DNA from: Eudorina sp. 2006-703-Eu-15
Taxonomy: Eukaryota; Chlorophyta; Chlorophyceae; Chlamydomonadales; Volvocaceae
Direction: 5' to 3'
NCBI GenBank assembly: GCA_003117195.1
Contig: BDSI01000129.1
Location: forward strand, 1 to 64,000
Length of the DNA stretch: 64,000 nt
A model generated the notes under the pieces. It was not told the origin of the DNA and made no database searches. It worked only from the letters and a program-made list of their open reading frames with translations. Shown one piece after another: positions 1 to 11,100 of this stretch. A program made the translations under genes and the position numbers. Each line of letters opens with the position of its first letter. Positions within the stretch are counted from its first letter, which is position 1.

Positions 1-909
1 GTTCATTCGTTGGCGGTGTGTGGGGGTACGGGACGGGACGGAGTTTACTCCAGCACCCGACGGCGTTTTACGATGTCGTGTAGCCTGCGGACGGCGTGGT
101 CGTGTAGTCGGGCGCAGCATTGTGTCGTTTTGTCAGGTGCGAAACGAACCAAGTTCAATCAGTAGGGGAAACAAGGGGTACCATGTTTAGTGTATGTGTC
201 GTACGTCACTCTTGGCGATCGTGAATGTGCCGTGAATGCGCGCGGCCAAGCAACGCACATACATGGCAAGTACATACGTGCAACGTACGACGACACGGTG
301 TTGAATGTACAATTTCATGGATTTGGCCATCCACGCGCGCACGAAAAAAACCGTGCACGCCGGCGGGTTTTTCATCTATCTTGACGCACGAGCGAGGGCA
401 TGCCTCGCCCACGCGCGCAATGCGACATGATTGAAAAGTGTTGTTACGGTTGCATGGGAAAAGGCTGCTGCGACACAGGTCCTTTGAGGTAGTTGCTTGC
501 TTGCTGGGGCCACCTCCCTTGGCAACTGGACCGGCTCCATCCACCGACCTGCGTGCTTGCTGCGTTCATGCAGAGCTTCATTCGACGTTTATATCGATAT
601 GCAGCGAGCCCGGCGGCAACAAGAAAGAGTACAACGACCGTAGTGACCGATTGTACCTCTATTAACTAATAATGCGGCCCCGCATCCATCTAATCCATCC
701 ATCCGTTCATCAGGTAGGGATCGGCGCGCGGGTAGCTTCGCTCCTGACCTCTCCCGAGTTTCCAATCGTGCTCCGAGGCACGGGATCGCTTACAATAATC
801 CGCAAAACCTTTGGGCCGCAATTCCCCTGTGACCGGCCTCGACCCGTCTGCCTCGCTGTTGTCCGCCTGCCAGCCAGCAATGACTGCTCCGCTCGAAGCG
901 GTGGGCAGT

Positions 910-945
910 CCCTCACCACTGCCCACCGTGGGGCAGTGGTGAGGG
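910..945. repeat. Perfect 15-bp inverted repeat with 6-base loop
   Basis: Left arm 910-924 (CCCTCACCACTGCCC) is the exact reverse complement of right arm 931-945, with a six-base loop between. It lies outside any recognised gene. Confidence 0.9.
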
Positions 946-1079
946 CTGCAAGTAAGCGTCTACCGCGTCAGAGGCCCATCTATCTCTTGATAAGCTCTCG
1001 GCTGATGATGCCCGCCTCTATCGTCGCAATTGCACCGCCCCGCCGAAGGCTGCACTCTGGGAAAAGGGGGTTCGGATTT

Positions 1080-1395
1080 GCCGTAATGTAAACCGTAAAA
1101 TGGGGGCGGTTTTACGGAGACGGACTTGCCGTTAATAAAGAGCGACAAGAGAGTTAACGGAGGGACATTACGGGGACCCGGACCCCATATTACGGGGACC
1201 TGCACCACATAATACGGAGACGGTCTTGCCGTAAAGCGCGACAAGGAATACGGAGACAGATTACGGACAGCGTTTACGGCGGGACATTATATTACGGGGA
1301 CCCGCGCCGCATGCATGACACGGGGACCTACCCGGGCCGCACAATACGGTGACTCTCGCCTAATAATACGGGGACGGACCCGCGCCGAGAACAGG
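1080..1395. repeat. Degenerate interspersed TTACGG(G)GAC repeats
   Basis: About ten near-copies of a short word (TTACGGGGACC, AATACGGAGACGG, TTACGGAGACGG and similar) recur at irregular spacing, often followed by CCGCGCCGCA or CTGCACCACA. The region is AT/CG mosaic and has no open frame of interest. It looks like a decayed tandem array or part of a repetitive element. Confidence 0.6.
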
Positions 1396-2013
1396 CCCAG
1401 CTTGAGTTAGGTTCAGCTGCGGGAAATCCCCTTCCAGCTCCTTCAATAACTCTCTCCGTCAGCCGTCCAGTGGTGAACGCTCCCTACCTTCTGCATCCCC
1501 ACCTCCGGGTTCGGTGGGACCGCCCTGACCCACCCACCTCGGGAAATGCAGGGCCCGATGACCCGGGCCTCCGCTCCCTCCCTGTTTTCCATCCACGCAC
1601 GTGTCGCCGCACAACCTTGCCTACCGGAATCCCACTTCCGATAGCTCCCCTAAGAACACCGATGCCCCTTTCCCTAGTTGATCTCCCTTGCTGCGCGCCA
1701 GCCGGACCACCACACCTCCCTCCGGTACTACCGAAACGTCCGCCGGTGTGAGCGCGAACAGCTCTGACCGCCGCAGCAGTCCAAAGAACCCGATTAACCC
1801 GATGACCCGCCAACAGGCGTCGCGGGCACATCGGGCCGCGTCTGCAGGTTGCCGAGCCGCCTTTATTTGCCGCCAGGTACCCGACCAGCAGGCGCAGGAG
1901 GCCGATGGTCAAGGGGGCCTTGGCGCCGTGCCCATCCGCCTTCACGCTGACCCGTGACTGCATCGCCCGGCGCAATAATGTAAGCTGTACACTCGCTTGG
2001 CTGCTGACCCTCC

Positions 2014-2041
2014 GTGAGCGCTGTCAGCTGACAGCGCTCAC
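2014..2041. repeat. Perfect 28-bp palindrome
   Basis: The half-site GTGAGCGCTGTCAG is followed immediately by its exact reverse complement, with no spacer. A second perfect palindrome of the same length but different sequence occurs at 58128-58155. Confidence 0.95.
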
Positions 2042-2303
2042 CGTGTAGGGGACTGCTGGCCGCCCAGTCCACCCAGTCCACTGTTGTCCGCCCACGCCGA
2101 TAGCGTTCCCTCCACGGATCCCTTCGTGTAGCGTGTTGCCGCCCACGTGATGAAGAGCCATACCAACCAGGGTTGCTATCTTATTTTACAGAGTATATAT
2201 CTACGGCCGGAGATACTCCTTGTATGTCCAATCGTGCTGAAGGTATCTGTCGTCGGAGGAGCTTTTGCCGGCATTTTATGTACTCTAACGTAACCACTGG
2301 CAG

Positions 2304-3759
2304 ACCGGCCTGCGTGCGTGCCGCCTCCAAATGGGTTCCAGCTCGTGCCAAACACCGTCTACTCGATCTTCTGCAAGCTGAACCCCAACGCAGTAACCGA
2401 CGGTCGCTACACTGACATCAATGTCTACACGTAAGTAAGTGTGTTCGCTCGCTAATGCAAGACAGCTCCGGGTGTATGTCGCCGGTTCGCCATACGTATG
2501 TAATTTTGAACGAAGTGATCGACAAAGTGATGAGCAGTAATGTCGTACGTAAGCCTGCTGACAATTTGTTGCATGCACGACTGCGACGATGTCATCAAGC
2601 TAGGATGCATTGGCGTTGGTATACCATGGCGATACATATGTAGCTACGTAGATCGATTAGATAAATGTATGCATGTATGCGTATATAATGCATCAATGTA
2701 CAGACCTCAGCCAGGCATCCCCCCTCATCCCACAGGTCCGTATCGGGAACCTACCACGCCCTGCTATACAACGACCCAGCACCATCGCAGCTCACCCAGC
2801 TCCAGACCCAACTCACCCAGGCCCAGGACCAAGTTACCCAGGCCAGAGCCAAATCACCCAGCTCCAGAACCAAGTAAACCAGCTCCAGAACCAACTCGTG
2901 CAGACCCAGAACCAAAGCAGCCAGTTCCAGAACCAGGTCATGAATCGACTTGCGGCTTTTGATCGGCAGGTGAGTACTCACAAGTGTGCGTGTGCCATGC
3001 ATGCTGTCCACACACTGGATGGATTTACGTATGTACGTATGTACGTATGTATATATGCCATTCGCTCGTTCAAGATCTCAACCCCCATGAGCACGCCCCT
3101 CAACCAACAGCGCGCCAGGATTGATGCACAGGCATATATACATACATTCAGCGGCCCAGGTCTAGTTTGTCGTTCCGTACACCCATATATACATGCATGT
3201 ATGGACTAGCCGCTGTATGTATATACGTATGTATGTGGTATGGTAGTACTGGTAAGTAGGTAGGTAGGTGTTCGTCCCATGATGAGCCTACGAGCGGCTT
3301 CGGTTCTAATTATGCTACGAATCACGAAATTGCACGCTCGCTCGCTTTCCAACGTGCACGCAGCTGGGCCCCAACCGGCTGTGCTTGGGCGACGTCTGCC
3401 TCTCCACCGAGGCAGCGGCGCACATCCTGCGAATTCAACAACGAGTCACCGGCTCCACGACTGCTCTTTTCGCCGTTGCAGATACTAGGCTACAAAATGG
3501 TGATATCATTGATACCCAGTTCGCAGTTTTCCCACAACGCAACGAGTCGGCTACTGTCACTCTTTTCAGTTACACTATGGTAGAGGAAATATTTAGGCAG
3601 CCAGTTCTGCGAATCCTAAGACCTGCGTCTCCGTGGTATATGGGGACGGGTGCGATTTGGGCAACCTCCTATTGCTCACAGTGGGGCAATGGGCCAGACA
3701 ATTTCGATTGCATGTACTACGGTTCCGATGGCGGCGCTTGGAGTTGGAGGCACGGGTAA
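2304..3759 (+). pseudogene. Coiled-coil gene fragment with one-base frameshift
   Basis: Three exon-like blocks join in phase. 2304-2430 encodes a beta-type segment containing NTVYSIFCKLNPNAV, then donor gtaagt. 2736-2969 encodes a Gln-rich heptad-like coiled coil (LTQLQTQLTQAQ, then NQVNQLQNQLVQTQNQ). 3364-3759 encodes LCLGDVCLSTEAAAHIL followed by a Cys/Trp/Gly-rich end. The coiled coil changes frame once, near 2841-2844, where GGCCAG stands for the repeat's usual GGCCCAG. One missing base is exactly what the exon needs to keep phase with the next one (234 bases present, 235 expected). So it is either a pseudogene or an assembly error. The 3' end may be a stop at 3757 or a donor (gtaatc). 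No 5' end was found. I do not recognise the family; a coiled-coil stalk with a small Cys-containing head is all that can be said. Confidence 0.45.
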
Positions 3760-4089
3760 TCAGGCTTATTAACCTGCTGGAAGAGAAAGATGGAGCTTCA
3801 TCCTTATCAGCAAATAAAGCAAGCTCGGCCGCCACATGCATGCACATGCGCGCGTCACCGAAAGCAACGTGTCAATCGATCGATCTGATGAACATCCGAG
3901 CTACGTACAACGGTAAAGGCAAGCGTGCTGCGAGCTGTAACAGAACAGAGTAACGAGTGCTAGCTGCTTGCTGCTGAGCCGGTCCGGTCCCAGAAGGCGG
4001 CCGGAGGTAGGTAGCTCCTTTATTTGGAGCATTGCGTGCATGCCGCATGGGACGCACAGACACATGCATGATCGAGCGAGGACGCATGA

Positions 4090-4155
4090 TCGATGTAGCC
4101 GTAAGGATATACGCCGTAAGGATATATCGGCGGTGTAGCCGTAAGGATATACGCC
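4090..4155. repeat. Short CCGTAAGGATATACG repeats
   Basis: Three close copies of GCCGTAAGGATATA(C/T)G occur within about 65 bases, separated by short spacers. There is no coding potential. Confidence 0.75.
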
Positions 4156-4794
4156 TGGGGATGGCGGTGCACAGCAGCTCGAGTGGCCTTTTCACCGTCC
4201 AGTGTTACAATAGGTATCGAGACCCGTACTGTTCCGTATGTACGGCCTCGCAAGGTCGTCAGTTCCGTCGATCCTGGACGACGACCACTACTGTTCGCGG
4301 TAAATGACGTTATTACTACGTACTCCAAAAAACCTACCCTTCAAATGGTTGGCGACGAGGCTACAGGCATGTATGTGTAGGCACGGCACATGGCTGGCCA
4401 AAACCCATTTCCCACGCACCCCATGGCCCGGAGGAAGTCAAAAATGGAAGGAGGCTGGTATCGTCGTATGGCAGCCCCGAGCGGGAGGTTGAAGGGGGGT
4501 GGATGGCGGAGCAGTCTGTGCGCTGCTGCCCAGTGTTACACATGACACTTTGCTTCTTACTATGACGACATGTCGGACGGTGGCTGTAAGTCAAAGCGCT
4601 GCTGTACGACATACATATGGATACGTAGGTTAAGGGTCTTTCCCATGTGCGTGATGTAGGATTGTATCTGCAGCGCGCTCGCATGCCGCATGCGTGCGCA
4701 GGATGCGAATCGATGCGATGAATACCTCATAGCACATGTGCGTGTGTGCGCGTGCGCACTGGGATTCGCCCAACCAATGCTGGGCAGACTGGCG

Positions 4795-4985
4795 CGCGCG
4801 TACGTAGGCAGTGTAGTGCTTCATCGGGGCCGCCGGCACAAGCTCGCCCGCGGAGGTTAGTTGCCTCGACAAACCGCGGGAGGGGCGCAGACGGAGGGCG
4901 GCGAGAGACCCAGGGTGGTGACCCCACGCACGTGATAAAAGGGCGCGAAAGACCAACCCCTTGGTGACCCACCCACCCACCCCTC
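4795..4985 (-). pseudogene. Relic of the last exon of the monooxygenase gene
   Basis: On the minus strand this stretch closely matches the intron end and start of the final exon of the copper monooxygenase gene (about 8222-8395). Shared features are the intronic CACGTG...GGGTGGTGA segment and coding words equivalent to LAALRL, TSAGELVPA and MKxYTAY. The splice acceptor CAG at the homologous place is lost (CTGGG) and the frame shifts inside the block. Sequence similarity ends just after MKHYTAY, so the Pro-rich part is absent. It is best read as a truncated, non-functional duplicate about 3.4 kb downstream of the parent gene on the same strand. Confidence 0.7.
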
Positions 4986-5066
4986 CACCCGCCGCCCACC
5001 CAATCCACCCACCCCTCCACCCGCCGCCCACCCAATCCACCCACCCCTCCACCCGCCCAATCAATC
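4966..5066. repeat. Minisatellite, about 33-bp unit, three copies
   Basis: The unit CCACCCACCCCTCCACCCGC followed by CGCCCACCCAAT is repeated about three times. It directly abuts the monooxygenase exon relic. Confidence 0.85.
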
Positions 5067-7725
5067 AATAGCTTCACAGGGGGGTCACATAATCAGCAAG
5101 CTTCGTTCCTTACAGGGTGAGACATGCAAAACTGACAGCAGCATGTGCCGCGGGCCATCCCCAAATGCATATCAACGCGACAACGATATTGCTCCAACCA
5201 AACTACTGCCGCCGCTAATCTGAACCGTCGGTCGGCAGAACCACCGCCAACCTGCGGACGTACGTTTTTGCGGGCTGGCCAATAATACTGGCCGATATAA
5301 TGCGTTCGACCGTTTGCTTGTCCGTCCCGACGGAATCCCGCGACGTGGACCCAACCAACTGGTCAGATCCGTCCTCACATCACAGATGTGAATGATCGGA
5401 TCAGTGCACGGCAGGTATTGCAGCTATGTGTATCTCAACTCCATTCCGCGCCTAGCAGCCGCCCGGCGACGCATTACAGGAAGTAAGGACGCCAGCGGTC
5501 TCCGCTCAGTCCGTCGAGATCACGATTAAAGTTTCGAAGTTGTCAGTCGAGGCTGTCCCCCATGCATCGCTTATATTCTCTAGGAGGCGCTCATCACCGG
5601 AGGCGTTTATTTATACCAAACCGGCCCTGAAGCCAACCCGTGCCGAACAACAAGGTACGTGAGCCACTGGCGACCACAAGTAAATGCAGACCCACGCACG
5701 TTCCTGCTGCCGCACGCACATCGGGGGGAAAGCGGGAGACCCCTTCACGTGCACTGCTACCGTTAGTACGGTAAGTACGACCTCCTGCATGATGTGGACC
5801 GGTCTCGGACTCGCAATGAAGAGGTGCGTGCACGCACCCTCCCTCCCTCCCTTCCTCGGGACACGGAAGGCCGAGCCGTGGATGCGCTGCATGCTGGGGA
5901 AGAGTGATACCGACCCCACCCGCATGCATGCCAAGACAGAAGCGATTAATATGCAGGTAACGCCCGCAATAATTTATGATAAATATGAACCGTACGTAAG
6001 GAGAAAAAGACTAGGCAACGAAGATTGGACACGCAGCTATAATCTCAAAAGCCATATGCACAAGACCGCCGTATAAAAATGCAAACAAACTGCGTAGTAA
6101 GTGGCCCCGCGCCTGCAAGAGCGTGAGCCACACGGCGTCTCGCCTTCCCTGCCCTGCCGCGTGACGTACAGTACGAAAATGCCCCGATGCCGCCCACCAC
6201 GTCCCGACGGCGCTAGCTCCAGCGGCTACACGGGGATCACATGCTGCTCAACCCTGATTCAATAAAAAGGCCATGGGATGGACTTCTTCATAAGACGATA
6301 TGTTGCAGTCGGATGGCAACTGTACGACATACATACGGATAGGGTCTGTACCTACAGGATTCTGTAGCGACTCGTACAGGATTCTGCAGCGCGCTCGCAT
6401 GCCGCATGCGTGTGCAGGATGTGAATCGATGAATACCCCAAAGCGAATGTGCGTGTGTGTGTGCCCTGCCTGGAGCGCGCTCAACAGCAGCCGTCCCCCT
6501 CGCGCGCTCCGCCATCCAGACATCGTCCCTCCGTCTTCAAACATTCACACGCACGCGCATACACACACATATACATACACACATGCACACGGCCCCGCTT
6601 CTGAGGGGGAGGAGAGTGCTTCGGTGGTCTTTCTGGGGTAGCAACCCTTCGCCAACGTCAGCCCCGGCCAGACCTGCAACTCACACACACACGCACTCAT
6701 GTTCTACCTGCCTGAGAACACACACGGGGCCCAGTCGGAGACGAGACGGCATGGCTGAGGACGTTTTTCGAGGAGCCTCTTCCGTACCTTTCAGAACGCG
6801 CGAGTGCTCTAGATCGAGCAAGGGGGGATGTGGCCCCTCACGCCCTTCTCCTTCCCCCGCAAAGGGAGGATTGTGCTATGGCGGTCTTTCCGTTAGGGCT
6901 GGGTTAGCAACACACACACACAACACACACAACACACACACGCTCGATTTTATTTTGGCCGGCAATGTTCTCACTAAACACACAAGTACACACGCACACA
7001 CGTACATACAATACACAACATACACCGTTCTTCCCATGCCTCAATCGCGACATCCCCTCACGGTGCTGCCTCCGTAGACCCCTGGCGCGTGGCGCAGATA
7101 TGCCGTGGCGAGATGGGCACTGGTAGTGGCCGCCGGGTTTCAGTAGTTCCCGTCATGCTCCAATTACCTTCGCCACGATCAATGGCGGGCCTTCCATAGG
7201 GTTGCACGGTGCGACCGACGTTTCCGTACATACGTGATGCATGACCGCCACGCCACGCCGCGCAGTAGGCGGTGGGTGCGGGTGCGGTAGGTGTTCGGTG
7301 GCGCACACCACGCACATGCCTCGCAAGAATGCCGGCGGGCGGTTGCAATCCCTCCGCCTGACACCTTTGTGTCTTGGAGTTTCCGCTGCCCCAGGTGCTG
7401 TCACGACAGCATATATTCTGCTGCCAGTAAGCCAGGAGATAAGACGCACGCGTGCGAGCTGGACCCCGTGAGCTGCGCAAACCCATAAAGCATCAGGTCC
7501 TCGACAAGTATAAGGCCCATGCTGAGCTCCTCACATACAGACTACCTCAGACCGGCTGACGAGGCGCAGCTGGACCGCCAACGGAGGCCGTGCAATAGCA
7601 CAGGAGTCCCTGAGCTGTGCGAGTTCGTCCAGGTGCGATGCGGGATTTATTTACCGCGGATGGTATGCTATGGAGGCTCATATGTATCGGAGCACCTCTA
7701 GAAGCAGACGGCAGAGAACCCCTCA
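5067..7725. other. No gene recognised; CA-rich simple repeats
   Basis: No exon here could be tied to a neighbour. The minus strand around 5600-5930 is open in two frames but has no recognisable domain. From about 6440 to 7030 the plus strand is rich in CACACA tracts, for example 6909-6941. This is the 3' flank of the copper monooxygenase gene, whose stop codon is at 7726-7728. Confidence 0.5.
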
Positions 7726-8160
7726 TCACCGCTTGCCCTGACCGCTGTGGCCCTTGTGCGCCGGGCTGTGTTGCCCACGATCGTGCGGCGGCGGGCTCCG
7801 ACGCGGCGACGGCGGCGGGGGTTTCCGTACAGTAGTCTTGGGCGGCGGGGACTTGTCAGAACGCCGTGGCGGCGGCGACCGGTGCTTGGCACCGGGCAGC
7901 GGCGGCGACGGCCTCGGGCTCTTGCGGCTGGGTGGCGGCGGTTTGGTGGTGACCTTCCGCGGAGGTGGCGGCCGTCTGGAGCGCGGAGGTGGGGGTTTCC
8001 TCTTCGGCGGTGGCTGCGGCGATGGCTGCGGGGGCTTCGCCGCCGGCGACGGGGAACGAGACGCGGATGGCGCTGGCGACGGCGACTTGACCGAGAGCGA
8101 TGGGAGTGGCGGCGTCGGTCTGACAGCTGGAGGCGCCGCGGAGCTCCCCGCAGGGACGCC
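7726..8160 (-). other. Pro-rich, hydroxyproline-type tail of the monooxygenase
   Basis: The last part of the final exon codes for Ser-Pro, Ser-Pro-x-Pro and Lys-Pro-Pro-Pro-Pro words interspersed with Lys/Arg, ending in a basic His/Gly/Lys segment and a TGA at 7726-7728. In volvocine algae such motifs are typically hydroxylated and glycosylated. Here the tail is fused to an oxidase rather than to a pherophorin-type domain. Confidence 0.85.
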
Positions 8161-11100
8161 GCCACTGCCGCCCCCGGTGCTGCTGTTCGTGGAGGAATCA
8201 TTCCGCGCCGGGCAGACCGGCGCGTAGGCGGTGTAGTTCTTCATCGTTGCCGGCACAAGCTCGCCCGCGGAGGTCGCCGCGGTAAACTGCGGGATGGAGG
8301 GGGGCAGACGGAGGGCGGCGAGCGACGTGACCTGGGGTGGTGAGCCCACGTGATGAAAGGGCGCGAAAACCCCTAGGTGAACCACCCACCCAACAGACGC
8401 GACCCCTTCTGTCCGTGCGAGGATAGAAGGCAGGACGCGAAGGCAGGAGGAGAGAAGGCAGGATGCCCGCCCATGCATTTATCCCGTCGATATTACACCA
8501 AGGATGCTGCGTCAAGAAGGCAGTGTATATATCATCAGTGGCATAAGACCCCAACGACCCCATGTCCGTGACAGCAGGTAGAGGACGGGAACGTTGGAGT
8601 GCATGCGTGCAGTGGTGCGTGCGTGGCGGGTGATGTGGAGATGCGGAAAGGTTTATTACCATAACCCAGGAAGCTGTATATCTGGGCCCGTCGGAACGCC
8701 AGGGTGGGATTGAGTCTGGGGTCCACCTTGTACATATTTATCCCCACGACCATATCATTTTTCCTCTCGGCCACACCATGCATTCTCACCATCTCGTATA
8801 TGGCGCTGACGTTCCTGGTGTCGACCACATCGCCCAGCTCCTGGAGCCGCCCCACGGTGCTGCACACCGCGAACGGCTGCGAGGGACTCAGCCGCGAGGC
8901 GCGGTACGAGGTGCAGATGTTGATTCCCGGCACCCGGGGGTAGTAGGCGATGAAGTGGAAGCACCTGGTGGCCGGAGGCGCAGGCCGGGGGCCGCAAAGA
9001 GGGCCCGAGGACCGAATCATTCCACGCAGCTTTGCGCGCGACGGTGTAAAGAAGATGGAAGGTGCGGCTTGTTTGTGACGTAGGAGTTGAGTGTGGGAGG
9101 GTGGGCCTGTGAGTCTGTCGCCGGTCCCAGTGCCCGGCCGTCCCAGTGCCCGGCCGCCCCAGCGCCCGGCCGCCCCAGCGCCGTGCGCAGCGCGCAGCGG
9201 ACCCAACCCTCCTCTTTGTCAATAAAGACTGCGAAACCCAGCCCCCCCTCCCTCCAGGCTCTACCCGAAGCCACAGACTTCTTCATCCCGGACGTGTTCT
9301 TACCCTGCGCTGCGACCGCTCCGGTCACCGAGAGCCCCAACCCCAGGGGGACCCCACACCCGGACGGGTCCCGTCCCCCTCCCACGAACGCACGACATCA
9401 AAACAAACGATATCATGTCAATCCCAATGGAGATGCACGACTGGAAGAATCGGCAAAAGCGGCAAAAGCCTGACAGGGCCTTGCAGTTTGCGGTGTGCCT
9501 CGGGTCGGCGTCGCAAGACCCGTAGCGTCCGGAAGTTCGACCTGGGATTCGACCCAATCGGAAGTTCGACCTGGGATTCGACCCAATCGGAAGTTCGGCC
9601 CGGGATTTATAAGTTCGGCCCGGGACCCGACCCAATCGGAACTTCGGCCCGGGATTCGAAAGTTCGGCCCGGAAACCCACATCTCATCGGTGGTGGCCTC
9701 TCCGTAGTAGGTGGTGGTGTTCCTGCTGGTTGAGTCCCAGGTGCAGGTGGTTAGCAGCTCGTCGCCCGGCAGCAGCACATTGCGGGAGACGTCGGTGGTG
9801 GTAAAGCCCTGCGCAACGCATAAACGCCAGCAAACCGCAAGGGATGCGAAGGCCCAACCCAGAAACGAACCGGGGGAAGACGCGAGGGGCCGTTGCAAGG
9901 GCGGCGGTGCGAGGGGTGTAAGACGCTGCAGTGGTCGGGTCGTGAGAGTGTTTAGCAAAGCAAAGAAACACCCGCCCCACGCACAGCATCCGGTGTGGTA
10001 GCGTGTGCCTGGGGGAGCTCTGTATGTATGAAGTAAACTGGGCCGCGAAAAAAGAGGATTCCAGCCTGACCGTCGACCGCGGGGCCTCTGTGCGTGTGTG
10101 TTTGGGGGGAGGGGTGAGGAAGGGGGAGAAGCTGACGTGCGGCCCGCCCTCCTCCTCCCCCCCCCGGCCCCTCGACGCGCGCATACGGGGACGGTGAGGG
10201 CGCGATTAGGAGCACTCGTTCCGTAGGGGTACGCCGTACGCATGTAGGCAGCCCTGGCCGGCGTCCGCCTGCTGGGATGCGGCGCGTCCATTCAGGCCGC
10301 GCATGAAAAGCCGGGCACCCACCAACCCGCCGTACAGATTACAACCCCTTCCCCCGTTCGTCCGTTTCAGTCCATCCAGTGCAGTTTGGATGATGCCGCC
10401 TAGGGCATCACAGCGTTGCCAACGTGCACCGCTGCTGCATGTCTGCTCCCGAACTTAACCGAAGCAACGTCACGCACCGCACCGTACTGCACTGCTACAT
10501 TGACGTCACACACCTCACCGTGCTGCGCTGCTTGGTACTACGCGCGCGTCACTTTGTCACCCCTAACAGATCCGCCTGCCTGCTTTGGCGTTGGCAAGCG
10601 CGGCCTAGGCGATAGCTGCAGCTTAATGGCGCCGAAACCACCGACCCGCCCACGCAACGTACGACGCACCTGGTAGTCGAAGTCGTAGGCGCTGCGGACA
10701 TTCAGCGGCTTCAGCTCCTTTCCGTCTCGGAACCACTGTGTGCGGGTGGAGCGCATACCACGTGACTCCAGGGTTCAAATCGGGCCAGATTAAGCAAGGC
10801 GGACAAACTGCGCAAGAGCCCCGCCCGCCCGCCCGCCCAATCACCCCGACAGAGTCTGCAGATCGCAGACCGGCCACAGATCGCGCGGGCAGATAGATAG
10901 CGTCGCTGCAGCGCCCGCCATGTCATCGAGCGTGCAGGCCGCCGTCCGCAGGCCCCGGCGGGTCCATGGATAGGGTGCACTAGCACGCGATTCCCTGGAT
11001 TCGTCTTTCCCACCCACCCCATCCCTCGACGGCGCGCAGCTTCCCGCCGCGCCCTTCTGTGGTGTACTGTCCTCGTAGGCAAAGGGGACGGGTGCGAGAA

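Larger units (their letters stand above)
1..2303. other. No convincing gene; repeats and palindromes
   Basis: I see no exon with consistent splice sites here. Open frames are short and lack domain-like composition. The stretch holds a perfect 15-bp stem-loop (910-945), an array of degenerate TTACGGGGACC-type units (about 1080-1395) and a perfect 28-bp palindrome (2014-2041), listed separately. It may contain upstream exons or the promoter of the coiled-coil gene that begins near 2304, but none could be assigned. Confidence 0.5.

Noticed and set aside
5594..5934. A possible relic of the His-His exon of the monooxygenase (PVHIM on the minus strand)
   Set aside because: Only a few residues match, the His-His pair is missing and there is no phase-consistent splice context.
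10755..10800. GGTTCAAATC resembling a tRNA T-loop
   Set aside because: The flanking bases do not pair as a T-stem, and no acceptor or anticodon arm is found nearby.
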